Shown: positions 34,305 through 44,814 of the stretch, piece after piece | Layout of the letters: each line of letters opens with the position of its first letter | Numbering within the stretch: position 1 is the stretch's first letter | Assembly: GCF_021134715.1 (NCBI RefSeq) | Contig: NC_060026.1 | Span: 992,001 to 1,056,000 of the forward strand | Direction: 5' to 3' | Origin: Daphnia pulex | Lineage: Eukaryota; Arthropoda; Branchiopoda; Diplostraca; Daphniidae | DNA length: 64,000 nucleotides | Notes under the pieces: model-generated | What the model saw: the letters and a program-made list of their open reading frames with translations, nothing else | Database searches by the model: none | What the model was told of the DNA's origin: nothing | Made by a program: the position numbers and the translations under genes

Positions 34305-36050
34305 TTAACCTTTCAGCGCACTGTGACGGCGAACAAACGAGTGAAGACGACGGGGCAGTTGCAATTCATCTTCGTACGGAATTCCATTTCGCCGTATGGC
34401 TGTTGCGCAATAGCAGGAGAGTGGTAAGACGACATTGACGAGTGAATCCAGGTAAGGATCGAATGGAATGTCAAGGCGGGAATGTTTAGCGCGGATTTCC
34501 TTCAGGATACTGAGCACTGTTTGGCCACCCGGAGTGGCCTGATCTAGATGACCACCGGCGTTGACTATCGACCGAAACAGGATCGAGAATTCCCGCTCAG
34601 GAAACTGATCCCAATCGGAACTGGACAGCCGAGTCCAATTCCAACTCTCAGCCAAAACGTGGAGCGGAGTTTTCCCCTTTTTGTTGGTGGCGTTGGGATT
34701 GACGCCGACGCTAAACAGCAGCTGGATCACATCCTGGCTAACGATTTCGTGATACCAGATGGCCTGGTTAACTGCAGCGTGAAGGAGTTGGCACGATCCT
34801 CGATGAACGACGTGGCGGACGTAAATCGAAAGGTTTTCTTCCAGCTGTTGGTATTCCATTTTGCTCAGCTTCAGATCGGACAGAAACAAGACGAAATCGT
34901 AAACGGATAACAGTTTCACTTTGCGACGATTCCGATCCTTATTCTCGGCGGACGACACGGGTAACAAATGGGCTATGGCTGTGCAATATTTGAGGGCCGT
35001 CAGGATGTTGGCGACCGACAATTCTTCGCTAATGGTCCCGGTCGATTCTTTGATATTTTTGAAACAATTCGCCAACAGATCGAACGTTTCTATGAAAATG
35101 TTGGTGCATTTAGGTGACACTTTCGTCGGGTTTAATCCGGCGGATTGCTCGAGTACGAGGAAACAAATGCTGATGGCTTGGTCGAAATGCTTCCGTTTGT
35201 TGCAATCCCAACCCAAACGGATCAAGTGATTCAGATAAAAGTAATTAGGGCTGGCGGCTCTTCCGGAATTCACTTGGCAGGCGATTCGTTGGGTCACTAG
35301 AAGAGCCTGGACCTGCAGCTGGAAATACCAATCAGAACTTTCAATTTTCCAAACTGGCAATCCGGAATCAGATATTGAAAAGGCTTCTCTCTCGAACTGT
35401 TCCATTTCTTCTAATCCGGACCATTCGGTACTATTGACGCCGAAGGCCTTCCGGGCTGTGTCGGATAACTCGTACGGGATCTTGGGGATGGCCGGCCTAC
35501 CGAGACGAGATTTCCTCACGCCGATGGCACTTTTCCAGCACTCGATTCCACGATCACAGCGATAGATATTGCCGATCTTGCGGGATTTCTTCGACGATTG
35601 GTAAAAGATGAAGGCGGAACCGATCAGCTCAAACAGGTGAGCTTTTTCCTTTTGAGTGACTGAACTGATCCTGACGGAATAGAAAAGAAACTCGAGCCAA
35701 CTAAGCTCGTCCTGCCGCGGTTCCAGCAGCCAAGGGTCCAGCAAATAATCCATCATCTCAACAACGGATATTTGGTTGATGCGAATCTGACAGAAGGTGG
35801 GCAGACACAAGGAACGGCACAGTCGTCTGTTGACACAATCTTTGATGAGTTTCACCAACCACTCGATCATTTCGTAATGTTTCAACTTGATGGCGACTGC
35901 CAGCGCTGTTTCTCCGAGTTGGTTGCGCTTCCGCAAATATTCCATTTGTCCGGCCTTGTCGAATTTACCAAACAGTTTCTTCAGTTCAGGCATCTGCTTG
36001 TTGGTGACGGCTTCGAAAATGAAATCCTGGACACTTATTTGCTTAGCCAT
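34305..36050 (-). CDS. FEM-1-like ankyrin protein (probable CUL2 ubiquitin-ligase substrate receptor)
   Basis: Single exon, 581 residues, start at 36050 (MAKQISVQD). The layout follows FEM-1. A short N-terminal ankyrin part (about residues 38-75, GETALAVAIKLKHYEMIEWL) is followed by a long helical, TPR-like middle region (LFELIGSAFI; NYFYLNHLIRLGW; IFIETFDLLANCF). C-terminal ankyrin repeats span about 420-515 (LLHAAVN, TPLHVLAE, INAGGHLD-like), and a C-terminal tail (LPLSCYCATAIRRNGIPY, LHSF) sits where FEM-1 has its VHL/CUL2 box. FEM-1 proteins recognise C-terminal degrons through seven N-terminal ankyrin repeats. Here most of that array is missing, so substrate choice probably differs. The gene is intronless and has broken relatives at 1262, 3768, 7905 and 14183, suggesting a retrocopied or locally expanded paralogue. 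Confidence 0.8.
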   Translation of the reverse strand: MAKQISVQDFIFEAVTNKQMPELKKLFGKFDKAGQMEYLRKRNQLGETALAVAIKLKHYEMIEWLVKLIKDCVNRRLCRSLCLPTFCQIRINQISVVEMMDYLLDPWLLEPRQDELSWLEFLFYSVRISSVTQKEKAHLFELIGSAFIFYQSSKKSRKIGNIYRCDRGIECWKSAIGVRKSRLGRPAIPKIPYELSDTARKAFGVNSTEWSGLEEMEQFEREAFSISDSGLPVWKIESSDWYFQLQVQALLVTQRIACQVNSGRAASPNYFYLNHLIRLGWDCNKRKHFDQAISICFLVLEQSAGLNPTKVSPKCTNIFIETFDLLANCFKNIKESTGTISEELSVANILTALKYCTAIAHLLPVSSAENKDRNRRKVKLLSVYDFVLFLSDLKLSKMEYQQLEENLSIYVRHVVHRGSCQLLHAAVNQAIWYHEIVSQDVIQLLFSVGVNPNATNKKGKTPLHVLAESWNWTRLSSSDWDQFPEREFSILFRSIVNAGGHLDQATPGGQTVLSILKEIRAKHSRLDIPFDPYLDSLVNVVLPLSCYCATAIRRNGIPYEDELQLPRRLHSFVRRHSALKG

Positions 36051-36129
36051 TTTTGAATTTTGGAGAGACGATAGAGAACTATTTGGAGCTGATGATGACG
36101 GAGAGTTGAATGCACCAGGAGGATCAATC

Positions 36130-39000
36130 GACGACTAAACAGGGCAAAGGTAGAGGGAAGACTCGTTGGAAATGGAGCTGTTAGTTGGGAGGTGAAATTC
36201 CTGTGGGAATAAGACAAGGTCTTCCGAGTAGTTGACCTGATTCTGCTGACCGTCGGGGTGAACAACTTCTAGCAGCTCGCAGATGACCCTGATTTTTAGC
36301 TTGATGACGCACGCTAACTTATTCTTACCAGATTGTATAACAACCGTGTCGTCTGCTCCGATTCGATGATTCCAAAATGTCGTATAGGAAGGACTCCCTT
36401 TCTGTTAGTGGTATTCCGTCTAAGTTGTTCAAAGAAAATGTTTATGAAATCAGTTACTGAGGAAACGAAAGTCTCTTGGGAAGACTAATGGATTCTTGCA
36501 AACATACAAACCATTCTTTTGGCGATTATCTGTGCCGAACAACCAGCATATAGAGTAAAATGTCATACCTATACGAATAAATCCAAGACCCAAGCATAAG
36601 GAAAATCAGCAAGTGCTGACATCAACATCGTAGCATTATAGTGGGTCCTTCTCGGCCGACATAGACTGAAAACAACCGTCGATTTGATTTCACAGGGCAA
36701 AGACTATTGACATCCAGTTGAGGTTTTGAAACGATAATTGGTGTGATGATTGGACTGTCAAGGTCTACGGAGAAGACGCCCTGAATTCATGACAAAAGTA
36801 CGTCGGCAAAGAATTACTCAGAAGTTGAACCTGGAATTAAATGATCTGGACAGCTCGTTTACATATCGCTGGGAGCCTGGGACAACTTGCTGATGAAATA
36901 AAACGGAATAAAAATCTCCATCTGGCTGGGAAACGCGAAACTTATTATGATTCGTTTAATTCTATGTTACCTTTTATCGATGACATTCGTCGACTTATCG
37001 AATAGCACAGTAAAATTTAAACATCTCTCTCCTTTACTGTGTTGTGAAGCCTAATCAGAAAATGCACATAAAATTGCTTTGATTTCTACAGAATAAGTTG
37101 AAAATTTGTGAGTTGAATTTACAGGTTGCGTAGCGAAGGTGACATGGTGAACTTTATGTTTAACTTCAATACTCCATCGGTCGGTGTTCAGCACCACTGC
37201 AGGGAATGTGCATCCTATTAGGGCGCTTATCTAAGACTGCGTTCAGGTAATAAAAACAACGATACTTTCCCACCAACCGTACTAATCTCGATATCGATAT
37301 AATATCTCACATTAACAAAAGCTTGTCTTTAGCGATTTACTTTTCTTAAACGGAATAAGTGTGAATGAGACAAGGTATTCCTAGTAGTTGGTCTGCTGGT
37401 TCTGCTAGCAAAGGTGAATTGCAGAATACTTAAAGCAGATCGCAACTGACGCCTGATTTTGAATTTGTTGACGCACATTAACTCCTTCTTGCTAGACTGC
37501 ATAAAAGCATTTTCTCGTCTGCTTCAATTAAATTCCAAAATGTCGTAACTCCCAAGGTGATATTTGAATTTGAGCCACGATAAAATATTGTCAAGATTCA
37601 CGGCTTTCACGCACAGAAAAGCTCAAAATAAAGGGATTAGTTAACTGACGTCAAAGTTTCATCATTCTCTTATCACCTAGTTGCTGCACGGCGGTTCTCT
37701 AATAAGTTTTTATTTTATTTCTTTTTATTTCGCTAATATATTTTTATTCTATTTTTTTATTTTATTTTATTTTTTTCTAGATAATAGTAGTTTTTTTCTT
37801 TCTATTAGTGTATTCTGTATTCCGTCTTAGTTTTTCATAGTAAATATGTTTATGAAATAAATCAGCTACTGAGGAAACGAAAGTCTCTTGGGAAGACTAT
37901 AATGCATTCCTGCAAATATACAAATCATTCTTTTGGCGATTATCTGTGCTTAACACCCAACATGAAGTAAAACACCATACCTTAATTTTGCATGAACTTT
38001 TTTTCTGGCTACATGTTGATAATGAATAAAAATGGGGAAACCAAATGTTTCATTTTTCGATTGATATTTAAAAAAAAAAAATAGCTCACATTTTCGTTAG
38101 ATGATAGTTTCTCTGATTTAAATGGACTGAAACGTCTCGGTCCAATAAATCTTCCAGGCCAAATAAGCAAAAAATATTAGAGGAATCAACACGTATCTCA
38201 TCAACATGCTAAACTAGACTAGTGGGTCCTTCTCAGCCGAAATATGTCAGACAAGCCGTCTACTTTTTGAACCGTGTCGTATTCTTTTTGAAATAGAACT
38301 GGTTTGAGTAGTGAGTAAAAGTGATATTTCTCCCCCTTATCATTCGTCTTAATTTTCGATGATAACGAAATCTGGCTAATAAAAAGTCGGCCTGCTAATT
38401 CAAGGTGACGCGTTATGTGCTAAACAAATTAATAATAGTAACTTCAAGTAAATCTTTTACGCTTTGCAAGGCGACAAAGTTGAATGCTTGGTCATTTAAG
38501 TTTAGTTTTGAAAAGAAGGTTGTCAGGCGACGGATAATTTGTCATCTGAAAAATAATTATCTAGTTCACCTTTTCTCTCAATTCTTAGCTCTTTGAGAGC
38601 AAGAGGTGTGTTTATCCGCTCAACTAATCTTATTCTGTCGTTTAAAATGAAAAAGCAGCTCTGCAGCGACTAGCTACGCAGCGACAAGCACCTTAACGTT
38701 AAATTATTGGTATAAGTAATGACTCACCAAAGTCTGAGGTGGACTGAAGACATCCGTCGATTAAATTTCACAGGGCAAAGGTTAGTAACATCCAGTCGAG
38801 GCTTTGGGACGATAATTGATTGCTCTGTCAAGGTCTTCTGAGAATAAGTCCATCTGAAACAAAAGTTCATCGGCCAAGGATTACTGAGAAATTGACCCTG
38901 AAGTTTCCACCTGGATAGTTTCATTTGACGTTTTTATCGAATACTACCACAGATCTCATTGTTTTTAATAATTATTCAATTATAGTTGAGTATTAACGCC
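36130..39000. repeat. Duplicated upstream region of the FEM-1-like gene
   Basis: The sequence at 36190-36990 recurs, diverged and with insertions, at 37360-38920. Shared pieces include GAGGAAACGAAAGTCTCTTG (36460; 37872), CATTCTTTTGGCGATTATCT (36511; 37928), AGTGGGTCCTTCTC (36640; 38221) and TTTCACAGGGCAAAG (36689; 38766). No coding copy accompanies the second set. No other gene is visible in this 3-kb stretch. Confidence 0.6.
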
Positions 39001-39439
39001 TCTCCTTAACTGTAGTATTAATCAAGTGCTGAACGGAAAATGAATTAGTTTAACAGAATTAAGTTGCAAAAATTTGATTTGCATATATGGTTGGCGTGGC
39101 GTACGTGACAAACTGAAAAACTAACGTACTCCCGATCGATTAATTGCCGGAGGTGTTATGCTCAGTCAGCAAGGATGCGTTTGATCGGGGCGCTCTAGAG
39201 TAAGTATATAGTTAATTTGAAAGTAACATATTACATCCATTTTCACATTAGTCGTGAACCAGAGCACACAGTGACAAAAGCCCGACTCTTCTTCCAAAGC
39301 GCTAATCAAATCTGTGTGGTCATTGAAAGATTTATTCCCCCGTGTTTTTGGCGAGTTCAATGTTTGAACTCGCCTATTTTCATCTTTCAATGTTAACTCA
39401 AACTGGGCCGGATGCGGATGGATCACAGTATTATATTGA

Positions 39440-40048
39440 CATATATAAGAAGCTGCGCGGTAGGTTTTTACTTTCAAGGGTACGTATACGAGAGCCTTGA
39501 ATGTCTATCGTCCAGTCGTCCTACTTTACATTCCATCATTTGACTAAATATTATATAACAAAAGTTCCGTTACAAAACTGCCCAGTCCGTGCTGATCCTA
39601 GTGAAATTTACGCGAATTTTAATAGAAAATAATTAAAGGTATGAAAATTTCAGTTTAATTATCGTAAAGTTTCAAAATCAACGACTTAATTATAGACCCC
39701 CCGCCTGGCAATCTTCCACTGCTCATCGCCAAATTGAGTCCAGTTAGCAACATCAATCGAATTCGAACGTTGATTTACATGAGATGGGTGTAACCGTTAC
39801 GCCCTTGATTCACGGCCACTTCTTCCCCAGGAAGCATGATTCCACATTAGGGGAAATCCCTAATTAAATCAAAGAAGTGGATGATGGAAGAGGTGGGGTC
39901 CTACATCTCCATTAAGGAGATGGGCAAGGTCTCTCAATCCCTTCATGAAATCATTAGGGAAAAACAAATTTTGGCGCCCATTTCGGAGTATAAATAAGCA
40001 AGTGAAATGCAACATGACCAACACACTACCCACAACTGGGAAGCAGAA
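39440..40048 (+). promoter_or_regulatory. Promoter of the carbonic anhydrase fusion gene
   Basis: Paralogous to 28681-29302, with the same conserved blocks. The kB-like motif GGGGAAATCCC is at 39850-39860 and the TATA box (TATAAATA) at 39989-39996, about 53 bases before the start codon. Conservation of separate short blocks between otherwise diverged flanks suggests shared regulation of the two genes. Confidence 0.65.
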
Positions 40049-42651
40049 ATGGTGAAGACGAATTTGTTGTGCCAGGTAAGTCGACTAATACATTTTTGGT
40101 TTGATTTTTGTGCCTTAAATTAATACTAGACTAAATATTAAAATTAATGTCAATTGATTTGTTACCTGTCGTAGCTTTTGCTGGTGATGTGCTGTATAAG
40201 TCTAGTGGTCGTCAACGCCATGCCGCAGAGATCGTCGAGAAGAAAAGATCAGGACAGCGAAGAGAGCTGCGAAGACGGTCGTTGCTCTAGGCCTGGATTA
40301 CGTAACGGCGACTCGGAAGAAACTTCCTTTAGAAAACCAGGCTTCCTTCCGGTAGGCAAACCAAGAAGGCCGAGTTTGATCAACGCTGGACCTCTAAACC
40401 AGCAAAAGATTGACACTTCCTTGGGAGCTGGCGGCTTTTTCGATCCAGCCGATCCATCGACCGGAGAGGCAGCCTGTCCAACCTGTACCGGAGCCACTGG
40501 AGCCGCTGGAGCAAACAGAATAGCCCCTTTGAAAAAACTAACTTTTGGAGGTCTCATAAAAACTCCCGGCTCAGCAGATCAAGTAGATCCATCCGGAGTG
40601 GCTTGTACAAATTGTGCAGCAGGCGGTACAGCGGGTACAACGGGTGGTCCAGGGACGGGTGGTATAGGGACGGGCGGTCCAACCTCCACAGGGGCTGCCG
40701 CCGGCTCGGGAAATCTTGTAGATCCATTAACCGGAGCAGCCTGTCCAGCCTGCACAGCCACTGGAGCAACTGGAACAAGGAAAACAACTGGAACGACAGG
40801 AACCGCAGGAACAGCAGGCACAACTGGAACGACAGGAACAGCAGGCACAACTGGAACAACTGGAACGACAGGCACAACTGGAACAACCTCCATAAGAAAG
40901 CCAAGTTTGGGAGGAGCAGGTGGGACGATAAATACCGTCTCCGCCAATCAAACCGATCCAGCAACCGGAGCGGCCTGCACAAATTGTAAAGACGCCGGAA
41001 CAGTCGGTGCAACTGGAACAGCTGGAACGACAGGAACAGCCGGAACGACAGGAACAGCTGGAACGACAGGAACGACAGATGCAACGTCTACTAAGAAGCC
41101 AGGCACAATAGATACGAGCCGAATCAGAAAACCCGGTTCGGCAACCGGAACACCTTGCACAAACTGCACAGCCACCGCAACAGACGTCGCAACCGGAACA
41201 ACTCCGACAAAGAAGGAAACTCCTGGCTCGACAACTACTCCTGCAGATCCGTCAGTACCTTGTCCAACGTGTACATCCACCGCCGGAACAGCCAACGCAA
41301 CTGCAACAACCGGACCAACACGTATTAGAAAGCCAAGTACCGATTCGTCGTCAGTCGCACCATGTGCAAACTGCACAACTACAACAACAACTACAACCAC
41401 CACTTGCACAACCTGTACATCCAACGGAACAGCCCCTGTTGAGAGTTCCAGTTTGACCAAGAAAGCAGCTGAAATTAAACTTCCGAGTTTCAAAAGCGAC
41501 ATGAAGGAGATCACCAACACCTCTTTGGTGGAGACAGTCGACCACATTCATTTTGATTACGATGGTAAGTTTCAACTACTTCATTAAAAGATTTTGGGAA
41601 TTTTTAAATGACGATTGCGATTAATTTTAAAGATCCTAACAAATGGAAGGAACACAATTCCTTGTGCAAGGGACCCCATCAATCGCCCATCGACATTCAA
41701 ACTCGAAAAACCATTTTATCATCTTACCCCGATTTCACCTTTGTCAACTACGACAAATCTTACCCCGAGAATTTGGAGAACAACGGACACACTGGTAATA
41801 CAATTTGATGCTTATCGCTATTACGTAATCTTATCAATAAATTTTTGGATTTGAATCCCAACAGTTCAGCTGAGCATCGACAAATTAATTACGGACCTGC
41901 CTTCCATTTCCGGTGGAGGTTTGGACGGCACCTACCAATTCGCCCAGTTGCATTTCCACTGGGGCGAAGGAATGTTTGGCAGTGAACACACCATCGACGG
42001 CAAACAGTAATGCGCAATTGTTTGTACATGTAATTAAAATTAACTTACTAAAATTGTTTAGATACGTTGCGGAAGTCCACATCGTCCATTGGGATACAAA
42101 GTACGGCAACTTCGTCAACGCCACCAAGCACAACGACGGATTGGCTGTCCTGGGAGTCCTGGTTGAGGTAAATACGAACATATTCCACCTGGAACAGAAT
42201 TAACAAGTGTTTTAAATGGTCATTTAATTAGTTGCAAGCTCGAGACAACATTGCTTTCCGCCATCTCGAACAATTCGAGAAACTCATGGATGTCGGATGC
42301 GCTAAAACGGACCAGTTGTCCTATTCCGTCCCACTGGCCGATCTCCTTCCGGACAGCACTACAAGCTTCTACCGATACGCAGGGTCTTTGACCGACGCCA
42401 GGTGTAACGAAGATGTCATCTGGACGGTATTCGACACCCCGATCGCCATTTCCGAAAGACAGGTATTACAATTTAACTGAATGGCTTCATTCATTTGAAA
42501 TGGATATTGACGTCATTCGTATATATAGTTGGCCAAATTCCGACTCCTCACCGATGACCATGGCCGGAAGTTGACTAGGAACGTCCGTCCAACTCAGCAC
42601 AGTCACAGGCGAACTGTCATTTACAATCCGCCACCACGACGAGTGGCCTGA
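40049..42651 (+). CDS. Secreted alpha-carbonic anhydrase with long Gly/Thr/Cys repeat region
   Basis: Seven exons: 40049..40075, 40175..41564, 41633..41794, 41865..42006, 42062..42167, 42232..42462, 42529..42651; 726 residues, phases consistent. A signal peptide is split by intron 1. Residues about 30-460 are low complexity: modules of the form DPxTGxxCxxC (about seven CxxC pairs) separated by TGTTGTAGTTGT runs. Residues about 465-720 are a full alpha-carbonic anhydrase. Zinc ligands are His556 and His558 (LHFHWG) and His580 (VHIVHW). The proton-shuttle His525 (NNGHT), the Glu of GSEHT and the Thr of GSLT are present. Two Cys fit the disulfide of secreted forms. The usual TTPPC reads TDARC. 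It hydrates CO2 outside the cell. The repeat part may anchor it in cuticle or a matrix, as in the unrelated mollusc protein nacrein. Only the acceptor of exon 3 (TTAAAG) is weak. Confidence 0.87.
40760..40890 (+). repeat. Coding minisatellite (Thr-Gly-Ala codons)
   Basis: Tandem 9- and 15-bp variants of ACAACTGGAACGACAGGAAC encode TGTTGTAGTTGT. A second, shorter array lies at 41000-41075. Open frames on the other strand are a by-product of this repeat. Confidence 0.75.
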
Positions 42652-43184
42652 TCGATTCAAAATCTTTAACGCCAATTTTATTGGCCGGTGCACAGATATT
42701 GTACGAATCTAACCAAAATCTCTGATAATTTTGCCACTTTTTTTGCCAAACCTTTTGACTGCGTGTATCTAAAAATTTTGGATGTTAATCTACCTGTAAG
42801 GGCAATACAAAATCCAGTTGGGAACCCCATAGTTCCCAAGTTGTAACGAATTCTTGGGCTCAATTAGAATTATATTTTTACTATTACATGTTTGGAAAGA
42901 CAAATGCCTTAAAACCATATTTCACTGAAACGGTCAGAGTGAGACATGCAAAATTTACTAATTGAATGAGAAATTTAAGAGCGGTGTGTCGAATAAGTTA
43001 GAATTTGTTCAAAAATACTAGCTATACGTTTGATAGAGCAAAATGGAACTTTGGGATCTTTGGTAATCGGACGAATACAGGCGATTGATTGGAATCTTTA
43101 CAAGGGGAGAGAATCCAAGATAAACGATAGGCTTCAAACAACACTCCTAGCACGGGAACTAAATAAATAGCAACCGACCCGCAG
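42652..43184. other. 3' flank of the carbonic anhydrase gene; no other gene
   Basis: AT-rich, with no supported frame or repeat. Confidence 0.4.
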
Positions 43185-43465
43185 ATGTGCTAAAAGATTG
43201 TTGACGATGACGGGTTGATATCAGCACAATGTGAAACTTGCATTTCTTGTTGTTGATGATGGCCGTCTCAAGCCTAAAAAGATTGCAATAGCAGAGAAAC
43301 TGCAAAGCATCGACAGGAGGCTTACATTTAAGTGCAAATCATGAACGAACATGTGAACCAAAAAGTTGGGAACAGGTTTTTCTTCTTTTTTAAGTTCTAA
43401 CAATCATTCTATTTTTATTCCTAGATTTTATGGAGTTATTTACTTGACGTTTAACGGCGTAAACG
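43185..43465. repeat. Dispersed repeat family R, partial copy
   Basis: Shares CGGGTTGATA(T/C)CAGCACAA, GTGAAACTTGCATTTCTTGTT, GCAAAGCATCGACAGGAGG and the closing GTTATTTACTTGACG with 52580-52870, and more weakly with 59330-59730. Class unknown. Confidence 0.6.
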
Positions 43466-43812
43466 ATGACAAATTAAATTATTCTCAAAGAATTAAATTG
43501 ACCAATGGGAAGGCGTAGAGACATGGAAGGTCTCACTGACATCCCATATTTAGACTTGATGAACTGGTTTTATTTAATGACTAACATAATCCATCTTGTA
43601 AAAATTGATTGAAAAATGTTTGTTTTAATGTTCTGATGCCATTTATTTGAAGCTGAAACGTTTTCCTCCAATAAAAAGGGCTTTTAAATCGAATGAAATG
43701 GTCGGCTTGAACCTTGCTGTTACAAGAAACTTGTCGGTAGTGCATATAGGCAACACCGATCATCGCCAATGTATTCAATACTTCAGCGAGCGGGATCTTC
43801 CAGAATTCGAAA

Positions 43813-44814
43813 ATGCCCAAAGCAAAGAACCCGCCAGCGGCAAAAGCAAAGCCTAACCTTCAAAAATCTTTCAAAAAACCTCCCAACACTAAGAAACATC
43901 TCCCACAGCCCAAACCAGTTGTCATACAGCGAGATTACACTCCTCTCCCAGGACCGCTTGAGATAAAAACCATGAAGCTTGCATATATCCAGTACCATGT
44001 AAAGCAACTGACGCTCTTGGGACTCTACCAGTTTTTATGCAGAAAGGGACTCGCATCTCTAACAAATATGAACATAGATCTTCAGAAAGTTCTGAAACTC
44101 ATCAAGAAAAAGAACTTGGCGAATCCTTCAGGATTCTTTTATCGTCCATTAGCGCCGATCGAGGTCGAAAAGGCCATTTCTGTCCGTAACGACACAGATC
44201 ACCTCAACCTGAACAATATTGATCTAACTTGGCAAAGTAACCTGCCGGCGTATATTCTGCTCTGCCAGAGCGTCAACCAGTCTGGTGTGGCTGCAAATAT
44301 ACAAAGGATAATAAACCGAATGATGACGGGTTTTCTAGATGGAATTGTCCAATTCTCGTTTTCTTTTGGACCCCATTTTAGTCACGAGAAAGCGTTTGGA
44401 CTATCCCAGATAGTGTATGGGGTTTTGCTGCGCTACCTGGCCAAGGCAATTTGGCAGTTTCTACGGTTGAAACTTGGTATTACTAGTCTGACCATCGACT
44501 TGTATGCCAATTTGAAATTTATCAAGGACAAAGTGAAAACTAACCCCGACTTTCTCGCTCCTGGTGGCAGCTCGAGAAGTGACGCCAACCTCCTGAACAT
44601 AGTTTATGACACAAGAATGGATAACGCCCACGGTGGATTCATCCGTGGATCATCTGATTATAGACCGCAACTTGAAAGCGTCGTCGAGATATTGGATTTA
44701 ATCAACAAGCACGATGACGCGCTAGAAGTTCAAGAAATTATCGACCGATTGGTCAGGCTAGAGACGGACGGCGCACTAGTGACTAACGACAACTTCAAAT
44801 TCATGGAACCCTGA
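43813..44814 (+). CDS. Intronless protein with a HEPN-like motif
   Basis: Single exon, 333 residues, start at 43813 (MPKAKNPPAAK). Residues 1-50 are Lys/Pro-rich and probably disordered. Residues about 55-165 are helical and contain VRNDTDH (Arg125 to His130), the Rx4H arrangement seen in HEPN ribonuclease domains. It is followed by W-x6-A-x2-LLCQSV, as in the DZIP3-type HEPN proteins that are abundant in aquatic invertebrates. Residues 190-330 are helical and unassigned. A poly(A) signal AATAAA is at 44924. The match to HEPN is by motif and local context only. If correct it would be an RNA-binding or RNA-cleaving protein, perhaps in stress or defence. I know no closer family. Confidence 0.6.
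   Translation: MPKAKNPPAAKAKPNLQKSFKKPPNTKKHLPQPKPVVIQRDYTPLPGPLEIKTMKLAYIQYHVKQLTLLGLYQFLCRKGLASLTNMNIDLQKVLKLIKKKNLANPSGFFYRPLAPIEVEKAISVRNDTDHLNLNNIDLTWQSNLPAYILLCQSVNQSGVAANIQRIINRMMTGFLDGIVQFSFSFGPHFSHEKAFGLSQIVYGVLLRYLAKAIWQFLRLKLGITSLTIDLYANLKFIKDKVKTNPDFLAPGGSSRSDANLLNIVYDTRMDNAHGGFIRGSSDYRPQLESVVEILDLINKHDDALEVQEIIDRLVRLETDGALVTNDNFKFMEP

Noticed and set aside
40554-41547. Long open frames on the minus strand opposite the Gly/Thr repeat region (also opposite the repeats at 29761-30421).
   Set aside because: They follow from the biased repeat codons of the real genes. They are low complexity, lack signal peptides or domains, and disappear where the repeats end.
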